DNA of 64,000 nucleotides from Leptolyngbya sp. PCC 6406 (GCF_000332095.2 NZ_KI913949.1:4519409-4583408); one strand, 5' to 3'. Shown: positions 43,944 to 52,324, numbered from the stretch's first letter. The notes: a model not told the origin generated them from the letters alone. Numbers and translations: made by a program.

Positions 43944-44174
43944 TCAGGCTGAAATTAAGGACACTTCAATTTCGTCGGCTCGCCAAGCGGCGTAGGCGAG
44001 GGCTTCGTAGATGTCATCGGATTCGAGGTAGGGGTAGGCCGTGAGCACATCCTTGATAGAGTGGCCACTGGCCAGTAGCCCTACCAGAGTGCCGACGGTG
44101 ACCCGCAAGCCTCTGATACAGGGTTTGCCGCCCATAACTTCGGGGTTCAAGGTGATTCGAGTCAGTGGTTTCAT
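43944..44174 (-). CDS. DUF433 antitoxin without toxin partner
   Basis: 76 residues from ATG 44174 (an upstream ATG at 44207 overlaps the region next to XisI). The core RITLNPEVMGGKPCIRGLRV and YPYLESDDIYEAL is a typical DUF433. No DUF5615 gene follows it: the DUF3685 gene on the other strand ends 16 nt away. It is an orphan antitoxin, or a regulator kept for another reason. It is downstream of xisI on the same strand. Confidence 0.82.
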   Translation of the reverse strand: MKPLTRITLNPEVMGGKPCIRGLRVTVGTLVGLLASGHSIKDVLTAYPYLESDDIYEALAYAAWRADEIEVSLISA

Positions 44175-44218
44175 GGTGAAGGTCCGTTCATGGGGCTGAC
44201 AGCTCAAGATCGATGCTT

Positions 44219-44554
44219 TTAGCCGACGGCGTAGTCGGTGAATTGGCGCTTGAAGGGGGAATGGAAGCCCACCACGATGTCGGTTTTGGGGACACCTTTG
44301 GCGACGAGTTGGGCGGGGATGTCGTATTCGGTGCCGTTGTGTTGTAGCCAGATTTTGCCGTCTTTGATGTCAAGGTGCAAAATGCAGCCATAGATGCGCC
44401 GCTCGTTTTGCCAGCCCACGTGCATGAGTTGATAGTGATCTCGAACAGTGTCGGCTAGCAGTTGAATTTCAACAAATTCGTCACCAGCCCCGAACTGGGC
44501 ATAGTCTTCTAAAAGCTCTTGGATCATGTTTTGGTAGCGTTCTAGTTGATCCAT
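44219..44554 (-). CDS. xisI: XisI-family protein
   Basis: A 111-residue protein with the XisI pattern (RYQNMIQELLEDYAQFG; YQLMHVGWQNERRIYGCILH; GVPKTDIVVGFHSPFKRQFT). In heterocystous Nostoc/Anabaena, XisH and XisI control excision of the fdxN element, but stand-alone xisHI pairs are scattered through cyanobacteria, and a toxin-antitoxin-like role has been suggested. It overlaps xisH by 13 nt. Confidence 0.9.
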   Translation of the reverse strand: MDQLERYQNMIQELLEDYAQFGAGDEFVEIQLLADTVRDHYQLMHVGWQNERRIYGCILHLDIKDGKIWLQHNGTEYDIPAQLVAKGVPKTDIVVGFHSPFKRQFTDYAVG

Positions 44555-44958
44555 TGGGATATCACCTCCTGACCGGAACTGTAGACAATTAGCTTCAGAT
44601 GATTTTCTGTGATGATTGATTGAACGGTTCTCAGTGCAAAGAATGAGTCATATGTGTCTGTGGGAACAGCTAGATATAAGGTTCTTTCGGGATCTTGTTC
44701 TACCAAGATAGTTCGATAATTAATGAATTGTCCTAGAGCGGTATGGAACTCTGAGACAGGAGAGCCTTGAACAAAGCTCTTAATCTCGACCGCAATCTTT
44801 TGACCCTCTCGCTCTGCTGCCAGAACTTTTTCTGCACCTAGGTCAATGTACATCTGGCCGAATTCAGCCCGGATGGGAAAGGGATCGTGGGTAATTGTCC
44901 ACCCATCTTTTTCGAGGGCATGGCGCACTGCATTATGAAAGGTATCTCTGGCTGGCAT
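44542..44958 (-). CDS. xisH: XisH-family nuclease-like protein
   Basis: A 138-residue protein with a PD-(D/E)XK-type core: IDLGAEKVLAAEREGQKIAV then EIKSFVQGSPVSEFHTALGQ (D...E-x-K). Partner of xisI, whose start lies inside this gene. No fdxN-element recombinase (xisF) is in the window, so excision control is unlikely here. Confidence 0.9.
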   Translation of the reverse strand: MPARDTFHNAVRHALEKDGWTITHDPFPIRAEFGQMYIDLGAEKVLAAEREGQKIAVEIKSFVQGSPVSEFHTALGQFINYRTILVEQDPERTLYLAVPTDTYDSFFALRTVQSIITENHLKLIVYSSGQEVISQWIN

Positions 44959-45397
44959 CGTTATCTATTGCCTTAAACCTGGTTAGACTGAATTTCTAAT
45001 TTTGAACTTTGAATTTCTAATTTTGAATTGCTTTAACTGCTCTGTCGCCCATGTTCTAAGCTGTTCGTCGTTGTCGTTTATAGCGATCCTGCATGAGTTT
45101 TTAGCAAGCCTCTGGCTCCGTGGGTTACGCTTCGTTTCACCCACGCTACGAAGGTCTTCAGAAATGAAATGAGATTGCTATAGGGCACGATCGCGCAGCA
45201 GCTCCAGTGGTTTGGGATGATCACGTTATAACTGAGGGCAGCTTGGCGAGGGGTGATCTTGCCAGCTATCTTCGCATTCAAAAGGAGCCGTGAGGGCGGA
45301 TCGCTCTGAAGCTTCAAACAAGTCGAGTGAGCTATGTAGCATCGGGTCAACATAGCTGGGCCATAATGGCAAAAACTGTGGTTAAGGAACGAAGGCG
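44959..45397. other. Intergenic stretch upstream of the NLR module
   Basis: About 440 bp. It contains a heptamer-like CTAATTTTGAATT repeat (44992-45027) and the family B MITE (45079-45182). The segment 45300-45397 should carry the promoter of the rightward NLR pair; a purine-rich AAGGAACGAAGG lies just before the ATG at 45398. No gene is supported. Confidence 0.5.
45079..45182 (-). repeat. MITE-like repeat, family B, copy 3
   Basis: A 104-bp inverted copy of 1699-1798 bounded by TATAGCGATCCTGCATGAG and GAGATTGCTATA. It has the best preserved ends of the three copies. Confidence 0.7.
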
Positions 45398-45838
45398 ATG
45401 CTGTTTAAGCGTAAACCTGACCAGTCTCAGTCGATTAGTGGTAGCCAGATCAACGGTGCCCAAATCCAGCAGGGGCAGGCCGCAGGCGACCTGGCCCAAA
45501 CCCAGCAGGGCAACCAGACCGACCAGCAAAACCAGGGGTTGAGTGCGGCAGATGTGGTCACAATTTTGGGCCAGGTAGAAGCCACTATTCGCGGAGCGGG
45601 GCTGCCAGCAGCCAGTCAGGATAAAGCCGTTGCCTATCTCAATGCGGCCCAGCAAGAAGCGGCAGAACCCGAACCAGACAAAGACCTGATGGCCAAGAAC
45701 CTGAAGCGCATGGGCGATACCCTCTCCACCGCCAATGAAACGGTGACGGCAGGCAAAACGCTCTGGCAAACCGTGCAGCCCATGCTGCTGCCAGTTTTAG
45801 GCTGGCTGGGGGTGGCCGCTGGGTTTCTAGGGCTGTAG
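45398..45838 (+). CDS. Small membrane protein with Q/G-rich motif (putative NLR effector)
   Basis: A 146-residue protein. Residues 13-36 (SGSQINGAQIQQGQAAGD core) form a Q/G/S/N-rich motif that aligns without gaps to residues 78-101 of the NACHT protein encoded next; I count 11 identities in 24 and three conservative aliphatic changes. A polar Q/N stretch follows to about 46, then a helical region (47-125) and a hydrophobic C-terminal segment (about 128-146, MLLPVLGWLGVAAGFLGL). The layout fits an effector that is recruited by homotypic motif stacking and then acts at a membrane. It is the first of two genes on the strand, about 100 bp before the NLR. Function inferred only. Confidence 0.7.
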   Translation: MLFKRKPDQSQSISGSQINGAQIQQGQAAGDLAQTQQGNQTDQQNQGLSAADVVTILGQVEATIRGAGLPAASQDKAVAYLNAAQQEAAEPEPDKDLMAKNLKRMGDTLSTANETVTAGKTLWQTVQPMLLPVLGWLGVAAGFLGL

Positions 45839-45944
45839 CCGATTTTTTCATAAGCCGTAGAATCTACGGAATGGGTATCGGCAATGCCGAAGTCGTAGCG
45901 GTGCCCAATTGAGAAGCCAGCGGGGCGGTAGAGCTAGAACGCAC

Positions 45945-48170
45945 ATGCGACGAACGCGATTGTTTCTGTACTGTCTCATTGGGGTAATCATTGTTACGGC
46001 CATTGGCATTGTGACCAATCTGCTGACCGCTGACGGCAGTTGGCAGGCTATCTTAGCTCCCGAAAACCGCTTGTCATTATTTTTGCTAATCGGGCTGACC
46101 GTGCTGGCGGCCCTAGTGGCCTTTGTGGACTCGGCGGAAAATCAGGGGGCTAGCAACGACTCTCAGGCTCAGGCGGTATCCGGCTCCACCTTGAGCAATA
46201 GCCAGGTGATGCAAGGGCAGGCGAACCGCGATAATTACCAGATTCAAACGGATTCTGTCGTCATCCATCCACCGACAGGGACTGGGCAACCCGCTTTGCC
46301 CCGTGCCGAAGTGACCAACCGCCAAGCGCTGTTGGATAAAGTCCGTAACGCCTGGGTGAAGGGCGTACTGCACCGCTCTCTCTACAGCAAAGCCCGTATT
46401 GCCTTGGGGTTAGAAGACCGCCCCGACATGGTGATGCACCCCTGGCAACTGGAGTACCGCTACGCCAGCCAGCGCCGCCCTCTGCCAGCGGGCACCCGCC
46501 TCATCACCAAGCTGCAAGAGCTGGGGGAAGGGGCCACCTTACTGATTTTGGGCAACCCTGGCTCGGGCAAAACGACGATGCTGCTAGAGCTGGCCGATGA
46601 CCTGCTGACCCAAGCGACCCCCACCCAGGCCCACAGTGCGCTGCCGGTGGTGTTTAACCTGTCGTCTTGGAGTCAGTTTCGCCCCTTAGACCCCAAGCAG
46701 ACTCCCACCCTAAAGGGCTGGCTGGTGCAGGAGTTTAAAAATAAGTACCAGATTCCAGAGAGCATTGCCCCGGCGTGGATTGACCAGAACCAACTGGTGC
46801 TGTTACTGGATGGGCTGGATGAAGTAGCTGAGGCGAGACGAAAAGACTGTCTGGAGGCCATTAACCAGTTCAGCCGCGACCACGGCACTACGGAAATCGT
46901 GGTGTGCTGCCGTATTCGTGATTTTGAGGCGTTGCAGACCGATTTGCGGTTTCAAGCGGCGGTGTATATTGAGCCGCTGAACCCGCAGCAGGTGGATGCG
47001 TACCTGCGCCAGGGGGGCGACAAGCTGAAGGGCATCCGCACGGTGCTGCAATTGGAGCCGAAGCTGCAAGCCCCTGACCCGGACTCATTGAAAACCCTGG
47101 CTGAGACGCCCCTGTTTTTGAACATTATGGCCCTGGCCTTTGAGGGGCGGTCGGCAGAAGCCATTCAAACCTTGGGAGCCAACAATCAGCGGCAGGCGTT
47201 GTTTGATGCCTACATTGAGCGCATGTTTAACCAGCGGACCGATCATCCCCGCTACCCAAAAGCACGAGCGCTGTGGTGGCTGCATCGGCTCGCCCAACAG
47301 CTAGTGAAGGAGGGGCAGACGGTCTTTTTGATTGAATACATGCAGCCCCAAAGCTGGCTCATAACAGCGGCAGAGCGCTGGCAAAATCAGCTGATTTCGG
47401 GTCTGATTTTGGGTCTAAGTTTGGGTCTTATTGGGGGTCTTATTGGGGTTCTGGTTGTGGGTCTGATTGTGGGTCTGCTTCTGGGTCTGCTTGTGGGTCT
47501 GATTGAGATTGAGCCAATCGAATCGTTTCAAATTTCGATGTCGCGCACAGCGCGACGAGAAATTTGGATCAGCCTCAGAGACTATCTGCTTGGGGGTCTG
47601 CTTGGGGGTCTGCTTTCGGGTCTGCTTTCGGGTCTGCTTTCGGGTCTGCTTGGGGGTCCGATTTCGAATCTGCTTTGGGGTCCAATTTTTGGTCTGATTT
47701 TGGGTCTGATTCCGGGTCTGATTTTGGGTCTGATTGTGGGTCTGACAGAAGCTTTTAGTCAAACGATTCAGGAGCGCAGCCACCCCAATCAAGGCATTAT
47801 TAATTCCGCCAAAAATTCCCTGTTCACAGTGATTTTTTCGCTAGTGCTGTGCGGGCTCATTTACTTTGGGCTGCCGCTACTGATCAGCGGCATCCTTGAC
47901 CCTGAGTCAGTTGAGGCGCTAGTTGCATCACTGCTGCCCCTACCTATCCTCCTTGGCTTTACTTACGGAGGTGGGCAAGCTCTGGCCCAGCATCTGGCCC
48001 TGCGGATCACCTTGTTCCTCAATGGCCATGCCCCGCGCAACTATGCCGACTTCCTCCACTACGCTGAGCAGCGCCTGTTTGTGCAGCAAGTGGGGGGCGG
48101 CTACATTTTTGTGCATCGGCTGCTGCTAGAGCATTTCGCCAACCTCAAGCTAGCTCAGCCCGGTCGCTAG
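45945..48170 (+). CDS. Membrane-anchored NACHT-type STAND NTPase (NLR-like)
   Basis: 741 residues from ATG 45945 (a TTG at 45909 is possible). Two N-terminal membrane spans (about 6-27 and 43-62) precede a Q/G/N motif (78-101) shared with the upstream protein. The NACHT module has Walker A GNPGSGKTT at 203-211, Walker B LVLLLDGLDEV at 284-294, and a downstream sensor-like CCRIRDFEAL. The C-terminal third (about 485-660) is glycine-leucine-rich and very hydrophobic (LGLIGGLIGVLVVGLIVGLL and similar), probably several membrane spans, ending in a soluble tail (FVHRLLLEHFANLKLA). NLR-like STAND proteins sense infection or stress by nucleotide-gated oligomerisation. No LRR or TPR sensor is present, so the membrane region may be the sensor. 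Confidence 0.82.
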   Translation: MRRTRLFLYCLIGVIIVTAIGIVTNLLTADGSWQAILAPENRLSLFLLIGLTVLAALVAFVDSAENQGASNDSQAQAVSGSTLSNSQVMQGQANRDNYQIQTDSVVIHPPTGTGQPALPRAEVTNRQALLDKVRNAWVKGVLHRSLYSKARIALGLEDRPDMVMHPWQLEYRYASQRRPLPAGTRLITKLQELGEGATLLILGNPGSGKTTMLLELADDLLTQATPTQAHSALPVVFNLSSWSQFRPLDPKQTPTLKGWLVQEFKNKYQIPESIAPAWIDQNQLVLLLDGLDEVAEARRKDCLEAINQFSRDHGTTEIVVCCRIRDFEALQTDLRFQAAVYIEPLNPQQVDAYLRQGGDKLKGIRTVLQLEPKLQAPDPDSLKTLAETPLFLNIMALAFEGRSAEAIQTLGANNQRQALFDAYIERMFNQRTDHPRYPKARALWWLHRLAQQLVKEGQTVFLIEYMQPQSWLITAAERWQNQLISGLILGLSLGLIGGLIGVLVVGLIVGLLLGLLVGLIEIEPIESFQISMSRTARREIWISLRDYLLGGLLGGLLSGLLSGLLSGLLGGPISNLLWGPIFGLILGLIPGLILGLIVGLTEAFSQTIQERSHPNQGIINSAKNSLFTVIFSLVLCGLIYFGLPLLISGILDPESVEALVASLLPLPILLGFTYGGGQALAQHLALRITLFLNGHAPRNYADFLHYAEQRLFVQQVGGGYIFVHRLLLEHFANLKLAQPGR
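47393..47745 (+). repeat. GGGTCTG-type coding repeat within the NLR gene
   Basis: Two blocks (about 47398-47500 and 47590-47745) of near-repeated GGTCTG(A/C)TTN phrases encode the Gly-Leu repeats. All six frames stay open here, which is why artefactual frames appear. Copy-number drift in such tracts would change the number or length of hydrophobic helices without breaking the frame when it occurs in multiples of three. Confidence 0.75.
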
Positions 48171-48482
48171 CCCGCAGTGGTGGCCATACAGTTCTGCCTC
48201 CACCCGTGCCACAAACGCCTTCCGCGCTTCCCCCAACGCTTTCTGCACGGTCTCCTGATGGGCTCCCGGCAGCGTTGGCGATATCGCTGTTTTGACCAGC
48301 CTGTCACCCAACCCCTCCTAGCCCCGCAGCGGTGCCGCAAGCGGTGCGGTTTTACCCGCAGCCGCAATCCGCTTCTGACCTAGCGTTGTATGTATAAGCA
48401 ATAGCCCAAAGAGAGAGGTATTTAGGGTGAGGGCCAACGGTGTGCAAATTTACGCCGCGCGGGACTAAAGGTTGAGGCTGTC
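48171..48482. other. Intergenic stretch
   Basis: About 310 bp after the NLR. Read leftward, 48170-48300 could encode a short helical fragment (HQETVQKALGEARKAFVARV) that I cannot assign. A partial family D repeat lies at 48418-48472. Otherwise I see nothing. Confidence 0.4.
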
Positions 48483-48854
48483 TCAGCGATCGCCCTCAGG
48501 GGGCAAACCAGCGGTACAGCCGTAATCCGCTAAAGCCTGTTCCACCTGCGGGGCCAGTTCCTCTGGGAAATCTGGGGGCAGGGTGGGTGGAGTGCTGGCG
48601 GCCACCACCCGCACCCGTTGTTGATCGTCCTCCACCGCCCACAGCATCACCGAGTAGGCTTCCCCCACGGCATAGCTAGTAGCGACCATGGCGGAACCTT
48701 GCGATCGCACCTGGCTGCTGCGAAGCTCCCCTCGCTCCACCGTCGCCACTGAAAAGGACAAGACTTCCTCACTGATCACATCCTTCACGGTTTCCCCCGT
48801 TTCCTCATTCAGGATGTCGAGGCTCCATTCTGGCTTGAACTCCAGAATGCACAC
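48483..48854 (-). CDS. Hypothetical protein, possibly 5'-truncated
   Basis: A 123-residue frame from GTG 48854. Upstream in frame the sequence continues for nine codons (ITPFATGQ) to a stop without any ATG, so the present start may not be the original. It has beta-rich character (SFSVATVERGELRSSQVRSQ; AYSVMLWAVEDDQQRVRVVA), like a secreted or periplasmic domain that has lost its signal. Two cysteines (residues 2 and 115). I do not recognise it. It follows mnmH on the same strand. Confidence 0.4.
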   Translation of the reverse strand: MCILEFKPEWSLDILNEETGETVKDVISEEVLSFSVATVERGELRSSQVRSQGSAMVATSYAVGEAYSVMLWAVEDDQQRVRVVAASTPPTLPPDFPEELAPQVEQALADYGCTAGLPPEGDR

Positions 48855-48889
48855 CTGCCCCGTGGCAAAAGGCGTAATTCAGCCGCGAC

Positions 48890-49933
48890 TCAACCATGGA
48901 AGCGCGGGATGTCATTGCCCCGCAGAGCCGCTGCTTTTGCCTGGAGACGCTGGGCCGCAGCGGTGGGATCACAGCCCGTCAGGTCTACCTGGGGGATCAC
49001 CTTTTGTCGTCGCTCTAGGTCGTAGCGGTAGGTGCGATCGTAATAGTCCAGCAGGATCGTGAAAGCGGCTCGTAAATCCCCCTGGCGTAAAAGTGCGATC
49101 GCGGCTTGCGTCCGCTGTCCCCCCAGCCGTTTCGCAATTCGTTGCGTCGCCACCACCAATGCCTCTCGATCCGTACTGCCGTACATGTCCACCAAGATCG
49201 TCAGCCGTTCCGCCAAGGGCCGGGTAATCTCCAGCGTAGGAGCCGCTTCCATCTGCTGAAACAGTTCATCGGGAATGCGACAGAGACCAATGCGGCGGCT
49301 CTCGGCCTCGACCCAGAGGGGTCTATTCAGGGGCAAAGCCGCCCAAGCCATCGCCACCAGATTTTCAAATTGCTCGTTGCTAGGCTGGGGAGGCATGTCC
49401 AACCCACCGTAGCTGCTGCCCCGGTGGTTAGCCCAGCCCTCTAGGTCTAGAATCGGCTCCCCCAAGGCCGCGAGGGCATGGAGAATCAACGTCTTACCCG
49501 TCCCCGTCATCCCCCCAAGGACGATCAGGGGCCGGGGTTGCGCGACCCTCTGCCGCACCCAGCGGCGAAAGGACTTGTAGCCTCCGGTCAGGGTGGTGAC
49601 CTGGAAACCTCCCATTTCCAGCACCCAAGCCACACCCCCACTGCGCATTCCCCCGCGCCAGCAGTGGACCCGGACCTGCCGACCGGGGGCCAGTTCGGTA
49701 GCTTGCCGCAGGAAGCCCCCAAATTTTGGCCCCGCCAAGTCAAAGCCCAACTCCACCGCCGCCTCTCGCCCTTGGTGCTTGTAGCAAATCCCCACCTTGG
49801 CCCGCTCGTCGTCGCTAAAGAGGGGAAAGGACATCGCCCCTGGGATGTGTCCCTGAGCATATTCCCCCGGACTCCGCACATCCAGGATGGGGCCGGGGGC
49901 GGTCAAAAATTCGTCCATCGCAAGGGCTACCAT
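48890..49933 (-). CDS. mnmH: tRNA 2-selenouridine synthase (SelU/MnmH)
   Basis: A 347-residue enzyme. The N-terminal rhodanese domain has DVRSPGEYAQGHIPGA and active Cys91 in VHCWRGGMRSGG; the P-loop GGMTGTGKT lies at 140-148. It replaces sulfur by selenium at the wobble uridine of some tRNAs, with a geranylated intermediate. ATG at 49918 (MDEFL) is an alternative start. No selD is in the window. Confidence 0.92.
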   Translation of the reverse strand: MVALAMDEFLTAPGPILDVRSPGEYAQGHIPGAMSFPLFSDDERAKVGICYKHQGREAAVELGFDLAGPKFGGFLRQATELAPGRQVRVHCWRGGMRSGGVAWVLEMGGFQVTTLTGGYKSFRRWVRQRVAQPRPLIVLGGMTGTGKTLILHALAALGEPILDLEGWANHRGSSYGGLDMPPQPSNEQFENLVAMAWAALPLNRPLWVEAESRRIGLCRIPDELFQQMEAAPTLEITRPLAERLTILVDMYGSTDREALVVATQRIAKRLGGQRTQAAIALLRQGDLRAAFTILLDYYDRTYRYDLERRQKVIPQVDLTGCDPTAAAQRLQAKAAALRGNDIPRFHG

Positions 49934-49951
49934 CCCCTGATTGTAGAAGAC

Positions 49952-50176
49952 ATGAATCTATTCCAAATGCCCAATCAACTTGCCAACCAAGACATTGCAC
50001 TCATCCTGGTCTACCAACCTGTAGAATCTCCCGACTCCCCCGCTGAGCCTCTCCCCTTGCCAGAAGATCCCCTGATCGGTCTTTTCTCTGGTTCCCCAGA
50101 GTTAGCCACCCAAGCCGAAATCATTCTCGAACAAAACATTACCCCCAATTCAGGGTTCACATGGAAGCAGTCTTAG
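49952..50176 (+). pseudogene. 5'-truncated VapB-type antitoxin, copy 1
   Basis: From 49963 onward the frame copies residues 19-88 of the antitoxin at 52867-53133 (QMPNQLANQDIALILVYQPV, then LFSGSPELATQAEIILEQNI). The first 18 or so residues of the intact copy are replaced by MNLF from the mnmH leader side. It may still be translated from ATG 49952. Its toxin partner (50161 onward) is split by IS4. Confidence 0.75.
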
Positions 50177-50188
50177 CCGACACCGGAG

Positions 50189-51674
50189 TACCCCTGTTAA
50201 GGTGAACGTTTGTTCTCCTTTTGGTTTAGGAGGCGAGCGGTCGAAACATGAGGATGTTTGGGGTCATATTCGTTCTTTTTGACAGCTTTTTTGGGGCCTC
50301 TGGGCGACGACTTAAACCGTTTCAGGTCGATTTGCGCCGCCCATTCTTTCAAGATTTCGGCGAAGGGTTCAATGGCCATCTTCCCGAACGGTCTCCACTC
50401 GGACGGTGGGAGGGCAATCATCATGCCTCGAAAAGTCCCCTGAACTTCTTCAACGAGATGGAAGTTGGACAACCCTGCTTCAATTTTGCCAACCCCGTGA
50501 ACGGCTTTTAGGGCAGCTTTGACGGTGGATAAGACATTGAAGGCAACGACGGCCATACAAAAGACGAATAAAGCGGCCCTGGGATAGCCCAAAGTGTTCA
50601 GCTCACAGGAGAAGACATCGGTGACCACTTGAAACATCTTCTCGACGGTCCAGCGCTCCAAGTAGAGTTCGGTGACCAACGGGGCGGTCGCGACCCTGGT
50701 GGGTAAGTTGGTGAACAGGGCGACTTCGCTGTCGCCATGCCGGGTGGGTTGAGCCAGCTTGACGACAACCCGGCGCAGGGTCAGAGTCTGGTCTTCATGA
50801 GTGATTCTCACCGCTTGCTCAAAGACTTCTCCGGTCGCCGATGAACCAACGGCCTTCAAGGGCTCTAGCGCTTCCCAAGGGGTGTTTTTATGAGCCCGAA
50901 TAACGAAGTAGGCTTGACGTTGAGCAATACCCAGCAGCGCACCGCAGGCACAGAAATTACGGTCTGCTATCCACACCTGATTGGCTTGCACCGTTTCGAG
51001 CATCTCGGGCAGCAACGAACGCTCTTGGGCATGGGCATCCTCACAAAGAAAGATATCCGTTACCAGATGCTGCTCTGGGTCAAGCACTGCAATCGATTGG
51101 CCGGGTAGCGGGCCTGAGCGAGTGGCCTGCAATGGCTTCAACCGATGCTCGGTTGTTCCCAAGTGATTACCGTCGGCGATCCGGATGCAGTAGCCCGGTA
51201 AGCGCTGGGACTGGGATAACCCCAGCGCTTTGACCACAGGAGCCAACTCCTGATAGGCATAGCGCACTAATGCCTGACTAATTCTGGGCTCTAAGCCGTT
51301 GAGCTTGCTGTACAGCGCTGGTTTTGACACCCCAATTTGCTTCTCTAGCTTTTGGTAGGCAGCGTTCACTGAAGGATGAATCCCGCTGACCACCAAACTC
51401 ATCAGTCCCACCACACTCGAAAACAATAGCTCTCGGGTGTATTGCTTCTCGGCGTTTTTCTCAAATAACTCGTCGAGTTTATCGGGCCTAAAAATGCGCT
51501 CCATCAAGACGCGGAACATTACGCTTACCGGACTCGCTTCGACAAATTGCTCAAAGATGGCGCTAATCATTGGCCTACAACCTTCTGATGACAGGCATTG
51601 AGACCTCGATAACTGATTTGGATTTACCGACAGATTACAGGTGAATAGTACAGATGGTCACCTTGACAGGGGTA
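50189..51674 (-). mobile_element. IS4-family insertion sequence
   Basis: A 1486-bp element with imperfect inverted ends, TACCCCTGTTAAGGTGAAC on the left and the complement of TACCCCTGTCAAGGTGACC on the right. It is flanked by a 12-bp target duplication, CCGACACCGGAG (50177-50188 and 51675-51686). Length, ends and duplication suit IS4. It interrupts a PIN toxin gene, and the uninterrupted version at 53134-53150 confirms the site. Confidence 0.92.
50197..51570 (-). CDS. IS4-family DDE transposase
   Basis: A 457-residue transposase. The DDE core is visible: IRIADGNHLGTTEHRL, then QVWIADRNFCACG, and the C-terminal YLERWTVEKMFQ (Glu of the Y-x2-RW-x2-E signature). Full length, no frameshift. Confidence 0.9.
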   Translation of the reverse strand: MISAIFEQFVEASPVSVMFRVLMERIFRPDKLDELFEKNAEKQYTRELLFSSVVGLMSLVVSGIHPSVNAAYQKLEKQIGVSKPALYSKLNGLEPRISQALVRYAYQELAPVVKALGLSQSQRLPGYCIRIADGNHLGTTEHRLKPLQATRSGPLPGQSIAVLDPEQHLVTDIFLCEDAHAQERSLLPEMLETVQANQVWIADRNFCACGALLGIAQRQAYFVIRAHKNTPWEALEPLKAVGSSATGEVFEQAVRITHEDQTLTLRRVVVKLAQPTRHGDSEVALFTNLPTRVATAPLVTELYLERWTVEKMFQVVTDVFSCELNTLGYPRAALFVFCMAVVAFNVLSTVKAALKAVHGVGKIEAGLSNFHLVEEVQGTFRGMMIALPPSEWRPFGKMAIEPFAEILKEWAAQIDLKRFKSSPRGPKKAVKKNEYDPKHPHVSTARLLNQKENKRSP

Positions 51675-51725
51675 CCGACACCGGAGTTGTTGTCGCCCTC
51701 ATCAACCGATCAGATGCTAGGCCCT

Positions 51726-52106
51726 TTATGACATTTTTGGAAAATATTGAACGTTTGGCAAACCTTCAAAGTCACTATCCTGACTCCATAAAACAGCCTC
51801 GAATTTACGGGCAGTTGCCAAGATAATACTATCAGCCATAGGCAATTTCAGTTGGGCTGATAGTTTTGCCGCATCTAGGGCGATTTCAGGATTGAGATCA
51901 ACGGTTGTACCTTGCAGCATTGCTCCAGTTGCCTGTAGGGCTTCATCTTCACCACGCCTGACTAAAATATGTTTGAATACCTCATAAAGACTGATTGAGG
52001 GCACGATCAGATTTTCCAGGTCTTCAATAGCGGGGGCAAAGAAATCAGGACCGTTCTCGTCGGTAAAGTACGCTAGCCACCCTGATGAATCAACGACATT
52101 TTTCAT
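51726..52106 (-). CDS. VapC-type PIN-domain toxin
   Basis: A 126-residue PIN RNase. Acidic residues: VVDSSGWLAYF (Asp6), ISLYEVFKHIL (Glu), MADSIILATARK (Asp) and LWSQDSDFEGL (Asp). It begins 2 nt after the AbrB-type antitoxin. VapC toxins usually cut initiator tRNA or 23S rRNA. The pair looks intact and is among the few complete modules in this cluster. Confidence 0.9.
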   Translation of the reverse strand: MKNVVDSSGWLAYFTDENGPDFFAPAIEDLENLIVPSISLYEVFKHILVRRGEDEALQATGAMLQGTTVDLNPEIALDAAKLSAQLKLPMADSIILATARKFEAVLWSQDSDFEGLPNVQYFPKMS

Positions 52107-52108
52107 GT

Positions 52109-52324
52109 TTAGTCATTATCTCGGATCAGCGTCGTATCCATTCCTTTTAAAAATCCTCTGAGGCTTTTGATCGGTTGAATGGGGAGCAGTTCGATGCGCT
52201 CTTGATAGCGGATGACCTGGAACATTTGCCCTTCAGATAACCCAAGGGTTTGACCAATAGTAGGGGGAATGGTGAGGTGTAAGTCGGTAGCAACGATAAT
52301 GGGCTGAGTTGGCACTGTATTCAT
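52109..52324 (-). CDS. AbrB/VapB-type antitoxin
   Basis: A 71-residue protein with a SpoVT/AbrB swapped-hairpin DNA-binding segment (IIVATDLHLTIPPTIGQTLG) and a C-terminal toxin-wrapping tail (SLRGFLKGMDTTLIRD). First gene of the pair with the PIN toxin; by analogy it autoregulates its promoter. Confidence 0.85.
   Translation of the reverse strand: MNTVPTQPIIVATDLHLTIPPTIGQTLGLSEGQMFQVIRYQERIELLPIQPIKSLRGFLKGMDTTLIRDND

Larger units (their letters stand above)
50161..51715 (+). pseudogene. PIN-domain toxin split by IS4, copy 1
   Basis: ATG 50161 overlaps the antitoxin frame. The toxin reads MEAVLADTG to 50188, then after the IS4 element resumes at 51687 (VVVALINRSDAR). The joined sequence equals the start of copy 2 at 53118. 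After about 51715 the match ends and the sequence runs into the stop region of the VapC gene on the other strand. Only about 20 codons of PIN domain are left. Confidence 0.8.

Noticed and set aside
44219..44958. fdxN-element excision locus
   Set aside because: Only the xisH and xisI genes are present; no xisF recombinase and no nif or fdxN sequence is in the window, so the pair is treated as stand-alone.
47415..47792. Antisense frame rich in Thr/Gln/Lys within the NLR gene
   Set aside because: It is the complement of the Gly-Leu coding repeat and shows only repeat-derived composition.
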